Origin: SZUA-36 sp963801195
GTDB lineage: Bacteria; Pseudomonadota; Gammaproteobacteria; Xanthomonadales; SZUA-36
Reading direction: 5' to 3'
NCBI GenBank assembly: GCA_963801195.1
Contig: CAWDDX010000007.1
Location: 1,612,001 to 1,676,000, forward strand
Length of the DNA stretch: 64,000 nucleotides
Each line of letters opens with the position of its first letter. Position 1 is the stretch's first letter. The notes beneath the pieces are model-generated. The model saw nothing but the letters and a program-made list of their open reading frames with translations. It ran no database searches and was not told the DNA's origin. Positions 15,927-24,138 of the stretch are shown here, piece by piece. Made by a program: the position numbers and the translations under genes.

Positions 15927-17699
15927 ATGTTCCGTATTCACAAGGTTTTTGACGTCACCACGCCCACCAACCGCTCGATCCTCAGCCAGGCCCAGGCCAT
16001 GTTGAGGGTGCAGTTCAATGCACTCAGCGAAAAGGACATTGCCAAGCTTCCGAGTCAACTGGCCAATCCGCTCAAGCACCGGTTTCATTCCATACTACTG
16101 GTCGCCGAAGACAGTGATGCAACGGTGAGGGGATTTGCCATGCTATTGCATGCACCCGACCTGAACTTTTGCTTTCTTGACTATGTTTGTACCGGCCGTG
16201 GTGAAACCGGTGGGGGTATAGGCGGCGCTCTTTATGCGCGGGTTCGCGAAGAGGCCTGGCAACTCGGCGTGCTGGGTCTTTTCTTCGAATGCCTGCCCGA
16301 CGACCCGGCGTTGTCACCTGACCCGGCCACTCGCAAGCAAAATATTGCCAGACTGCGATTTTACGAGCGCTTCGGCGCACGGCCAATTATAGACACGGCT
16401 TACGAAACGCCCCTTGACGAGAACGACACCGACCCGCCCTACCTGGTATTTGACAACCTGGGGCAGGACGATAAACCTCTCGGGCGCACGCAAACCAGGA
16501 AAATTATAAGGGCAATACTGGAACGCAAGTACGCCACGGTCTGTCCGCCCGAATATATCGAAAAAATCGTCCGCTCCGTCAAGGATCATCCGGTCCGGCT
16601 GCGTGAGCCGCGCTACATCAAGACCGCCATCCCCTCAGAAGACCTCTGGCCCAGGCAACGCCGGATAGCACTGATCGTCAACGACCGGCACTCGATCCAC
16701 CATGTGAATGACCGAGGTTATGTCGAGGCACCGGTCCGTATCAAATCGATCACCACAGAGCTTGACAAGACGCAGTTGTTCTCGCCGGTTCAGCCGCGCA
16801 AGTCTGGACTCGGGGTCATCGAGCAGGTGCATAAACCGGAGTTTGTCCGCTTCCTTGACAAGGCCTGCGCCAACGTGCCGCCCGGCAAGTCTGTCTACCC
16901 ATACGTTTTTCCGATACGTAACCGCGCCAGGCCTCCAAAAGAACTGCCCTTGCGTGCCGGCTACTACTGCATCGATACCTTTACACCACTGAATTCAAAT
17001 GCCTACAAGGCGGCGCGGGGCGCGGTTGACTGCGCACTGACCGGTGTCGAATGCCTGTTAGATGGCAGCCGGGCGGCATACGCCCTGGTAAGACCACCTG
17101 GCCACCACGCAGAATACGAGGCTTTTGGCGGTTTTTGTTATTTCAACTCGTCGGCCATTGCAGCCCATGAATTGAGCAAGTACGGCAAGGTTGCCCTGCT
17201 GGACATCGACTATCACCACGGCAACGGCGCTCAGGATATCTTCTACCGGCGCCGGGACGTGTATACGGTCTCCATACACGGGCATCCGCGCTATTCGTAT
17301 CCGTATTTCTCGGGGTTTGATGACGAGAAGGGAGAAGGAGATGGCAAGGGTTTCAACCTGAACCTGCCCCAACCCGAAAATATCGATGGCGAACGGTATC
17401 GTAAAGTGCTTGTGAGCGCGCTCGACAGGATACGGAAGTTCGGGCCGCAGTTCCTCGTACTCGCGCTTGGGCTGGACACGGCCAAGGGAGATCCCACGGG
17501 GTCATTCCAATTGATGGCAAAAGACTTTCGTGAAAACGGACGGTTAATCGGCGAGTTGGGTATCCCGACACTGGTTGTACAGGAGGGTGGGTACAAAACC
17601 CAGACGCTGGGCATCAATGCGCGGCATTTCTTTACCGGGCTATGGGATACCCTGGGCATTCATGACAAACCCAACCGTAAGCACGTGGGGAAAAACTGA
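15927..17699 (+). CDS. GNAT acetyltransferase fused to histone-deacetylase-family amidohydrolase
   Basis: A 590-residue two-domain protein. Residues 1 to about 200 look like a GNAT domain (FLDYVCTGRGETGGGIGGALYARV as the CoA loop; RLRFYERFGARP as the closing motif). Residues of about 250-575 form an arginase/deacetylase-fold amidohydrolase of the acetylpolyamine-deacetylase type: His393-His394, DIDYHHGNG (zinc ligands Asp428 and His430), GLDTAKGDP (Asp517) and catalytic Tyr556 in EGGY. All catalytic residues are present. One chain could therefore both add and remove acyl groups, or proof-read a product. It starts three bases after the ATP-grasp gene. The substrate could be a beta-lysine-like amine, a polyamine or the operon product. 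Confidence 0.85.
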   Translation: MFRIHKVFDVTTPTNRSILSQAQAMLRVQFNALSEKDIAKLPSQLANPLKHRFHSILLVAEDSDATVRGFAMLLHAPDLNFCFLDYVCTGRGETGGGIGGALYARVREEAWQLGVLGLFFECLPDDPALSPDPATRKQNIARLRFYERFGARPIIDTAYETPLDENDTDPPYLVFDNLGQDDKPLGRTQTRKIIRAILERKYATVCPPEYIEKIVRSVKDHPVRLREPRYIKTAIPSEDLWPRQRRIALIVNDRHSIHHVNDRGYVEAPVRIKSITTELDKTQLFSPVQPRKSGLGVIEQVHKPEFVRFLDKACANVPPGKSVYPYVFPIRNRARPPKELPLRAGYYCIDTFTPLNSNAYKAARGAVDCALTGVECLLDGSRAAYALVRPPGHHAEYEAFGGFCYFNSSAIAAHELSKYGKVALLDIDYHHGNGAQDIFYRRRDVYTVSIHGHPRYSYPYFSGFDDEKGEGDGKGFNLNLPQPENIDGERYRKVLVSALDRIRKFGPQFLVLALGLDTAKGDPTGSFQLMAKDFRENGRLIGELGIPTLVVQEGGYKTQTLGINARHFFTGLWDTLGIHDKPNRKHVGKN

Positions 17700-18190
17700 T
17701 GTCATGGCGTAACGCACCACAACAAAGTGACACGGCGGCGGTACATGCGCTGGTGAGGGATACGGGCTTCTTCTCGGAAGAGGAACAGCTGGTCGCGGTA
17801 GAACTGGTTGAAGAAACACTCGCAAAGGGCGCCGCCAGTGGCTACGAATTCGCTTTTTCTGACGCAACGGAAAGCCCCGGGACATTACTGGCCTATGCCT
17901 GTTTCGGACCCATTCCGGCAACCGAATCCAGCTATGACCTTTACTGGATCGCGGTGACGCCGTCACAACAGGGTAAGGGGCTTGGCGGCAGGCTGTTACG
18001 GGAGGTTGAACGCAGCGCGCTTGAATCCGGGGCCAGCCAGATGTTCCTCGACACTTCCGGCCGTGATCAATATGCGCCAACCCGGGCGTTCTATCAACGT
18101 ATGGGCTACCGGGTCGCCGCAACGCTGCAGGACTTTTTTGCGCCAGGCGATGACAAGGTCATTTTCGTCAAGCAGCTGGACAGCCTCTGA
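17699..18190 (+). CDS. GNAT N-acetyltransferase
   Basis: A 163-residue acetyltransferase. The fold elements are an N-terminal HALVRDTGFFSEEE segment, YDLYWIAVTPSQQGKGLGGRLLREVE (the acetyl-CoA pyrophosphate loop QGKGLG) and FYQRMGYRVAA near the C-terminus. Its ATG shares one base with the TGA of the fusion gene, so it is the last coupled gene of the kamA operon. A lone GNAT together with an aminomutase recalls the AblA/AblB pathway to N-epsilon-acetyl-beta-lysine, but similarity to AblB itself is not evident to me. Confidence 0.85.
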   Translation: MSWRNAPQQSDTAAVHALVRDTGFFSEEEQLVAVELVEETLAKGAASGYEFAFSDATESPGTLLAYACFGPIPATESSYDLYWIAVTPSQQGKGLGGRLLREVERSALESGASQMFLDTSGRDQYAPTRAFYQRMGYRVAATLQDFFAPGDDKVIFVKQLDSL

Positions 18191-18298
18191 GCTGTTCAGG
18201 ACAAGACAGGTCGTGAGTCTGAAAACCCACGGAACCACTACGTCCTGGGCCCCGGCATCACCTATAATGGGGTACGTCAACAGACCGGATCAGCTGCT

Positions 18299-19225
18299 TT
18301 GAACAAATCCGCGGGATCGCTAAAAATCGGACTGGCCCTGGGCAGCGGCGCCTCGCGTGGCTGGTCGCACATCGGCATCATCAAGGCTCTGCTGCGCGAG
18401 GGCATTGAACCTGACATTATCTGCGGCACTTCGGTGGGCGCAATGATCGGTGCAAGCTACCTGGCTGGCAACCTCGAAAAACTCGAAGATTGGGTGCTCA
18501 ACTCGACCCGGACGGACGTTTACAGATTTTTCAATGTCAAGCTCGGCCAGTCCGGGTTTGTCGACAGCGACCGGCTTTGCCGCTTTTTGCATGAGAATGT
18601 CGCAGCTGCCGACCTGCAGATAGAAGACCTGCCCAAACCCTTCGCGGCCATAGCCACCGACCTCGAGAACGGCCGCGAAGTCTGGTTCCAGGAGGGTAAC
18701 CTGGCGGAGGCGGTAAGGGCATCGATGGCCCTGCCCGGTCTGTTCCCGGCCGTGCGCCACTCAAACCGCTGGCTGGTCGACGGCGGCCTGGTCAATCCTG
18801 TCCCGGTGACCTTCTGCCGGGCAATGGGCGCGGATGTCGTGATTGCGATCAACCTGAACTCGGATGTCATCAGAAGCCGCGCCCAGATAAAACCGGAGCC
18901 GGAACCTGAGACGGAGAAGAAAAAGGGCGTATTGCAAAACCTGAAGAAGACGACGATCGAGTATTCAAGCGCGATTTTTCCGGACAACGGCAAGAAAAAC
19001 GATGCACCCGGCCTGTTTGCCGCGATTACCAACTCCATCAACATCGTGCAGGACCGGATCACCCGCAGCAGGCTGGCTGGTGACCCGGCCGAGGTCGTGA
19101 TATCACCGCGACTGGCGCATATCGGGATGCTGGATTTTCAACGCGCCGGAGAGGCCATTGCCGAGGGTGAGCATTGCATTCAAAACGCGATTGAAGAGAT
19201 AAAGAAAGCAACGCAGCAAAACTGA
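18299..19225 (+). CDS. patatin-like phospholipase (RssA-type)
   Basis: A 308-residue serine hydrolase with the patatin catalytic dyad: GTSVG (nucleophile Ser) and DGGLVNPVP (Asp). The oxyanion loop is GSGASRGWSHIG. A charged insertion, PEPEPETEKKKG, separates the core from the C-terminal helix. It should cleave acyl chains from phospholipids or a lipidated small molecule. The apparent start is TTG at 18299, directly before the conserved N-terminus. The 108-bp gap to the kamA operon and the terminator at 19251 allow cotranscription with it, but a separate promoter is equally possible. Confidence 0.86.
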   Translation: MNKSAGSLKIGLALGSGASRGWSHIGIIKALLREGIEPDIICGTSVGAMIGASYLAGNLEKLEDWVLNSTRTDVYRFFNVKLGQSGFVDSDRLCRFLHENVAAADLQIEDLPKPFAAIATDLENGREVWFQEGNLAEAVRASMALPGLFPAVRHSNRWLVDGGLVNPVPVTFCRAMGADVVIAINLNSDVIRSRAQIKPEPEPETEKKKGVLQNLKKTTIEYSSAIFPDNGKKNDAPGLFAAITNSINIVQDRITRSRLAGDPAEVVISPRLAHIGMLDFQRAGEAIAEGEHCIQNAIEEIKKATQQN

Positions 19226-19250
19226 CGGCCCCCGGGACAGCATTACTTCA

Positions 19251-19271
19251 AGGTACCGGATACCTGTTTTT
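19251..19271 (+). terminator. rho-independent terminator after the patatin gene
   Basis: AGGTA and TACCT form a short stem with a CCGGA loop, followed after one G by five T residues. It lies between convergent genes. Confidence 0.55.
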
Positions 19272-19297
19272 CCCATGCCGGCCATTATCCGCTGGCA

Positions 19298-20284
19298 TCA
19301 ATCCTGAACCGGATATGGCCCGTCTACGAAGACCTGGTCGTGGTAACCTTTAGCGCCCACCTGTTGCGAAACAAGACTTCTTGGATACCCCCCCGTTTGC
19401 AGGCATGTCAGGATATGGGCGAAATCGTACCTGGGCCGCCAGGCCAGGTCCTTCCTGGCTGCGGTATTGACGTAAACACGGTCGATTTTATCGAACATCG
19501 CCCAACCGAGCCGATTGAATATTTCGACATAGCCGGGGAATCTTTTAGCCACAACCGCCGGCGCATCGGTATTCAGATCAAGCAAATCTTCCGGCAGGAA
19601 GGGCGTGGTCGCGCTGATGATGTACTTGCCGAAACCCAGCGCCGTGGCCTTCTGCGCCGCTGCGATATGGGCGCTGACGACATCCTCGAGCTCAACCCGG
19701 CGAAACAGGAACTCGTTGGCCTTGGCATTCTCACCGTCGTAACGGTCACGTTGCAGCCTGTCATCATCTTCTTCCGGGAAAAACCGTGACGTGCGCAGGA
19801 TAACGCAGTTAAGTCCGTGTTTGCGGTGAAATAACAGGCACAGGTCCTCTGCGGCCAATTTGGTCACCCCGTAGATGTTTTTCGGTATGGGCTGGATATC
19901 CTCGGTGACCCAGGCGGCGGGCGTACCTGTTGGGGGTCTCAAGGCATCGCCGAAGGCGCTGGTGGTGCTCGTGAAAACGAAAGACCCGACCCCGTGTGCC
20001 ACCGCCGATTGCAGAAGCCTCAACGTACCGGAAACGTTTGTATCCACGAAGGCTTGCATTGAATGGGTAGCAACATGGGGTTTGTGTAGCGTCGCCGCGT
20101 GGTAAACAAGCTGCACACCACGCATGCATTTGTGGACAGTTTCACTGTCATCAACCGAGCCCACCACGCTGGTAAAGGCCGATCGCCTGATATCCAGGCC
20201 GGTCACATCATGACCCGCCCCAACCAGGAAGCGAACCAGCGCCTCACCCAAGTGACCGGAACTGCCAGTAACCAGAACTTTCAT
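19298..20284 (-). CDS. NAD-dependent epimerase/dehydratase (extended SDR)
   Basis: A 328-residue extended short-chain dehydrogenase. The nucleotide-binding TGSSGHLG is at residues 6-13, the catalytic YGVTK tetrad element near residue 149, and VELEDVVSAHIAA follows as in nucleotide-sugar epimerases. It may modify a nucleotide sugar or a steroid-like substrate; the exact reaction is not readable. It is transcribed alone, divergent from the TRAP operon. Confidence 0.83.
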   Translation of the reverse strand: MKVLVTGSSGHLGEALVRFLVGAGHDVTGLDIRRSAFTSVVGSVDDSETVHKCMRGVQLVYHAATLHKPHVATHSMQAFVDTNVSGTLRLLQSAVAHGVGSFVFTSTTSAFGDALRPPTGTPAAWVTEDIQPIPKNIYGVTKLAAEDLCLLFHRKHGLNCVILRTSRFFPEEDDDRLQRDRYDGENAKANEFLFRRVELEDVVSAHIAAAQKATALGFGKYIISATTPFLPEDLLDLNTDAPAVVAKRFPGYVEIFNRLGWAMFDKIDRVYVNTAARKDLAWRPRYDFAHILTCLQTGGYPRSLVSQQVGAKGYHDQVFVDGPYPVQD

Positions 20285-20514
20285 AACACTGCAATTTAGT
20301 TGCGCGTGATATTAATTGCAATCATTACATGACGGTCAGCGTATGCCATCAACGATCAAAAACGCTAAACCTCTGAAAACATTATTGTAAGAACATTGAC
20401 ATCACCGCCATTTCGTACAATAGTTGCCGGGGGTAATCCACCTGAAATACCGGGCGCAGTTCCGGACATTTCAAAGCTGTACCTTATTAATCCCTCTGCA
20501 CGCAAGGAAATACA

Positions 20515-21645
20515 ATGAAACAGGTCAAACATTCAACAAAAATTCTTATCGGTCTGATGACCATCATCGCCCTGGTGATCCTGCCAGCGTGTGGTGAGAA
20601 ACAACAGGCAACGGCGCCAGTCGTCCAGAAAGCTGAGAAAGCCGAAAAAGAAACCATCGTCTGGAAGCTGGCCCAGACCTGGGGAACCGGTTTCCCCATC
20701 TTCGGCGACGCGGTTATCAAGATGGCCGACCTGGTCAAAATCATGTCCAATGGCGAGATGGAAATCCGCATCGACTCGGCCAATAAGCACAAGGCCGCTT
20801 TCGGCATCCTCGACATGGTCAACGCCGGCCAGTATGAAATGGGTCATTCAGCCTCCTATTACTGGAAGGGCAAAGACGCCAGCACGATGTTCTTCACCAC
20901 CATGCCGTTCGGCATGATAGCGCCCGAACAGTACGCCTGGTTTTATTACGGCGGCGGCATGGAGTTGATGAAAAAGGTCTACGACAAACACGGCGTGTAT
21001 TCCTTCCCTGGCGGCAACACCGGCAACCAGATGGGCGGCTGGTTCCGAAAGGAAATCAACACTCTGGATGACCTCAAAGGTCTCAAAATGCGTATACCCG
21101 GCTTTGCCGGCGAGGTCCTTTCCAAGCTCGGTGTCGTGGTGACCAACATCCCGCCCGGTGAACTCTACACGGCGCTTGACCGCGGCACCATTGACGCCCT
21201 GGAGTGGGTGGGACCATCCCTCGACCTCAACATGGGCTTCCAGAAAATCGCACCCTATTATTACACCGGTTGGCACGAGCCCGCGACCGAACTGCAATAC
21301 CTCGTCAACAAGGAGAAGTTCGACGCCCTGCCCAAACACCTGCAGGAAATTCTGACCATCGCGATGGAATACTCCGCCTACGACATGTACGCACGCTCCT
21401 ACCACGAGAGCGCCGTCAACTGGGCGTCTATCGAGAAAGATTATCCGGAAGTCCAGATACGGACATTTTCACCCGAGATCATCAACGCCATGAAACAGGC
21501 CAATAACGAACTGCTGGCCGAAAGCGCCGCCAATGACCCTGTTTTCAAGGAAATCCTCGATTCACAGAGGGCCTATATGAAGATGGCGCGTAAATGGACC
21601 GAGATCTCCGACTACGCCTATCTCAAGGACAATATCGACGAATAG
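20515..21645 (+). CDS. TRAP transporter substrate-binding lipoprotein (DctP family, TakP-like)
   Basis: A 376-residue extracytoplasmic binding protein with a lipobox (LPAC-G) at about residue 26. WKLAQTWGTGFP, EMGHSASYYWKGKD, TTMPFGMIAPEQYAWFYYGGG and LYTALDRGTIDALEWVGP match the DctP subgroup that includes TakP, which binds 2-oxo acids. Organic or keto acids are thus the likely ligands, although lactate and sugar-acid binders share the fold. AAGGAAA precedes the ATG. A strong hairpin terminator separates it from the permease genes, as expected if the binding protein is made in excess. Confidence 0.9.
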   Translation: MKQVKHSTKILIGLMTIIALVILPACGEKQQATAPVVQKAEKAEKETIVWKLAQTWGTGFPIFGDAVIKMADLVKIMSNGEMEIRIDSANKHKAAFGILDMVNAGQYEMGHSASYYWKGKDASTMFFTTMPFGMIAPEQYAWFYYGGGMELMKKVYDKHGVYSFPGGNTGNQMGGWFRKEINTLDDLKGLKMRIPGFAGEVLSKLGVVVTNIPPGELYTALDRGTIDALEWVGPSLDLNMGFQKIAPYYYTGWHEPATELQYLVNKEKFDALPKHLQEILTIAMEYSAYDMYARSYHESAVNWASIEKDYPEVQIRTFSPEIINAMKQANNELLAESAANDPVFKEILDSQRAYMKMARKWTEISDYAYLKDNIDE

Positions 21646-21654
21646 GTCTTACCT

Positions 21655-21683
21655 GACCCCCGGCTAGCCGGGGGTCTCTTTTT
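21655..21683 (+). terminator. intercistronic terminator/attenuator in the TRAP operon
   Basis: GACCCCCGG and CCGGGGGTC pair across a CTAG loop (a perfect dyad at 21655-21676) and are followed by TCTTTTT. It sits between the binding-protein stop (21645) and the small permease ATG (21701). It probably terminates most transcripts and stabilises the upstream message, setting binding-protein:permease stoichiometry. Confidence 0.88.
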
Positions 21684-21700
21684 GTTCTCAAGGATATGAC

Positions 21701-22240
21701 ATGCTGCTGAAGCTGGAAAAGTTTTTCGACCGCTTCTCCGACCTGATGGGCTGGATCGCCGGAATCTTGAACCTGGCGATGTTGCTCAACGTATTTTACG
21801 ATTCCATCATGCGCTATTTCTTCAACACCGGTTCCATTGCGATGCAAGAAATGGAATGGCATCTCTTCGCCATGGTGTTTCTGTTCGGCATCGCCTACGC
21901 ACTGAAGGAAGACGGGCACGTCCGCGTCGATATCCTCTACGACCGGTTTACGCCGCGCTGGAAAGCCGTGGTCAACATTGGCGGCGTGCTTTTGCTTCTG
22001 CTGCCCCTGAGCCTGCTGATCATCGAGGGTTCCATCTGGTACGTGACCGAAGCCTATACGTCGGGCGAGATCAGCGGCGATCCGGGTGGCCTGACCCACC
22101 GTTGGCTGATCAAGCTGGTGATCCCGACCTCGTTTGTATTCCTGATCATTTCGGCGGCCGGGTTTGTCATTCACAATATCAATATTTTCAGGGGCCTCGA
22201 AGCGCCGCGTGTACGGAGTATTGAAAATGAAATTCTGTAA
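21701..22240 (+). CDS. TRAP transporter small membrane subunit (DctQ)
   Basis: A 179-residue inner-membrane protein with four hydrophobic segments. MQEMEWHLFAMVFLFGIAYAL followed by GHVRVDILYDR is the DctQ family signature. It partners the large permease encoded 82 bases downstream; together they import the ligand of the DctP protein using the sodium or proton gradient. AAGGA lies before the ATG. Confidence 0.92.
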   Translation: MLLKLEKFFDRFSDLMGWIAGILNLAMLLNVFYDSIMRYFFNTGSIAMQEMEWHLFAMVFLFGIAYALKEDGHVRVDILYDRFTPRWKAVVNIGGVLLLLLPLSLLIIEGSIWYVTEAYTSGEISGDPGGLTHRWLIKLVIPTSFVFLIISAAGFVIHNINIFRGLEAPRVRSIENEIL

Positions 22241-22321
22241 CGGCTGTTTTCGACGGCGGCAGATTTTACATATGCTTTTTAGTGATGCATTCACAATCAA
22301 CGGCGCCGGGGCAGTCGAAAC

Positions 22322-23617
22322 ATGAGTGGTCTGATCATGTTCGCCGTGGCGCTGCTGATGTTACTGGTCGGTTTTCCCGTGGCCTTCACTTTCGGCGGCG
22401 TGGCCGTCTTTTTTGGCCTGCTGCACGAGGGTCCGGAGATGTTCTCGCTGATGCCGCACCGCATCTGGTCGATCATGAACAACACCATCCTGATGGCCAT
22501 CCCGTTGTTCATCTTCATGGGAATCGTGCTGCAAAAATCCAACCTGGCCGAACGTCTGCTCGAATCGATGGGTTTTCTCTTCGGTGAGATACGCGGCGGC
22601 ATCGCCATCTCGACGATCATCGTCGGCGCCCTGCTGGCCGCGTCCACAGGCGTCGTGGGCGCGAGCGTGGTCGCGATGGGTGTCATCTCGCTGCCCGTCA
22701 TGCTGAAATACAACTACGACAAACGGCTTGCCAGCGGCACGATCTGCGCCGCTGGCACACTCGGGCAGATCATCCCGCCCTCTATCGTGCTCATTATCCT
22801 TGGCGATGTCTTCCAGGAACCGGTTGGCGACCTGTTTAAGGCTGCACTCTGGCCGGGACTGTCACTGGTCGGCGTTTACATTGCCTATATCGTCATCATC
22901 ACGATATTGAAAAAAGACCTGGCGCCACCGATCAAGCTGGAATTGATGACCGGATCCAAGCGTCACCAGGTGTTCCAGGCGCTCAAGGCGGTCGTCCCGC
23001 CACTGGTTCTGATCATACTGGTACTCGGTTCGATCCTCACGGGTGTTGCAACACCGACGGAATCCTCCTCGGTCGGCGGTGTCGGCGCGATCCTGCTGGC
23101 AACGCTGTACGGCCGCTTCTCCGTCAAAATGATCTGGGACAGCTCACTCGAAACCGTCAAGATCAGCGCCATGGTATTTGCGATCCTGATTGGCGCCACG
23201 GCCTTTTCAATGGTGTTCACCTATACCGGCGGTGACTATATCGTCGAGGAATTCATGTTGAGTCTGCCGGGTGAAAAGTGGGGGTTTCTGATCCTTTCCA
23301 TGGCCATCATCATGGTACTGGGGTTTTTTATCGATTTCGTCGAGATTTCCTATATCGTGGTGCCGATCCTCGCACCGATCGCCGCGGGCCTCGACATCAA
23401 CCCGGTCTGGTACGCCATCCTCGTCGCCATGAACCTGCAAACGTCATTCCTGACGCCGCCGTTCGGTTTCAGCCTGTTTTACCTGAAGGGGGTTGCGCCG
23501 CCCGAGGTGCGAACCACCGATATCTATTACGGCGTGTTGCCATTTATCATTTTGCAGATGATTGTGCTGGGGATCCTGGTGATATTTCCCGAGTGGTTCG
23601 GGTTCTCGCCGCACTAG
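22322..23617 (+). CDS. TRAP transporter large membrane subunit (DctM)
   Basis: A 431-residue integral membrane protein with about 12 hydrophobic segments, of the DctM/SiaM family. IPLFIFMGIVLQ, the GxxxASTGVVGASVVAMG loop, GTICAAGTLGQIIPPSIVLIILGD and PTESSSVGGVGA are family hallmarks. It is the transporting subunit of the TRAP system. Its TAG stop codon lies inside the left terminal inverted repeat of the repeat element at 23614, so the element's insertion may have replaced the original end of the gene. Confidence 0.93.
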   Translation: MSGLIMFAVALLMLLVGFPVAFTFGGVAVFFGLLHEGPEMFSLMPHRIWSIMNNTILMAIPLFIFMGIVLQKSNLAERLLESMGFLFGEIRGGIAISTIIVGALLAASTGVVGASVVAMGVISLPVMLKYNYDKRLASGTICAAGTLGQIIPPSIVLIILGDVFQEPVGDLFKAALWPGLSLVGVYIAYIVIITILKKDLAPPIKLELMTGSKRHQVFQALKAVVPPLVLIILVLGSILTGVATPTESSSVGGVGAILLATLYGRFSVKMIWDSSLETVKISAMVFAILIGATAFSMVFTYTGGDYIVEEFMLSLPGEKWGFLILSMAIIMVLGFFIDFVEISYIVVPILAPIAAGLDINPVWYAILVAMNLQTSFLTPPFGFSLFYLKGVAPPEVRTTDIYYGVLPFIILQMIVLGILVIFPEWFGFSPH

Positions 23618-23780
23618 GAGCCTGTCGGATTTGACCGATCGTAGCGAGGGAGAGTCGATTTGGGTCAGATTTTTCGATATTTTGAGGAGAATAGCACCGC
23701 TATTTAACCAGAAAGAGCGGAAAATCTGGCCAAACTCGGTTTTTCCGCAGTAAATCATGTTAAATCCGACAGGCTCCTAG
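23614..23780. repeat. 167-bp hairpin-forming repeat (MITE-like), copy 1
   Basis: The ends are a perfect 19-bp inverted repeat: CTAGGAGCCTGTCGGATTT at 23614-23632 and its complement at 23762-23780. Two nested inverted repeats lie inside: CAGATTTTTCG with CGGAAAATCTG, and AATAGC with GCTATT. The whole element can thus fold as one long imperfect stem. It has no coding capacity. A diverged second copy lies at 41847-42028. This is the architecture of a non-autonomous transposon or large REP-like element. Confidence 0.82.
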
Positions 23781-24138
23781 CCCGGATAATTCACCATGGA
23801 TCCGGAATTTGCTTTGTCACTGGCGAATTCGAAGTCAGATGCGCTGCAAAACCGGATAGGACAAACTGTAATTTTTGCAAAAGACCATAAATGCCTGTAT
23901 CACCATGAAATAAATGGACATTTGGGATTTACTCGTCCGCCTTGGTGAAATATTCGGGCTGGTAAGCTTCGCATTGTCCCCGGTATATTTTCGAATTCAG
24001 ACAACGTCGGTGTATTCAATCGGCGTTGATGATTGGCGCTGAAGCCGTTGTATCAAAGACAATTTCCCCGATGCGCTCGACCGCAGTATGCAAGATGAGT
24101 AAACTGCGTCGAGTTAATATCCCTAAAGGATTTCCTGC
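23781..24138. other. gene-free region upstream of the M1 aminopeptidase
   Basis: These 358 bases are A+T-richer than their neighbours. One 42-codon plus-strand frame (23914-24042) has a hydrophobic middle but no Shine-Dalgarno sequence or recognisable relative. I see no clear promoter. The AAAGGA at about 24125 belongs to the aminopeptidase. Confidence 0.4.

Noticed and set aside
18299..19225. Treating the patatin-like gene as a definite member of the kamA operon
   Set aside because: A 108-bp gap and lack of coupling leave this undecided; it is mentioned only as a possibility.
20396..20426. TTGACA and TACAAT before the TRAP operon
   Set aside because: The spacing is only 14 bp, too short for a confident sigma-70 promoter.
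23914..24042. 42-codon plus-strand frame before the M1 aminopeptidase
   Set aside because: Hydrophobic middle but no Shine-Dalgarno sequence and no relative I recognise; left as part of the gene-free region.
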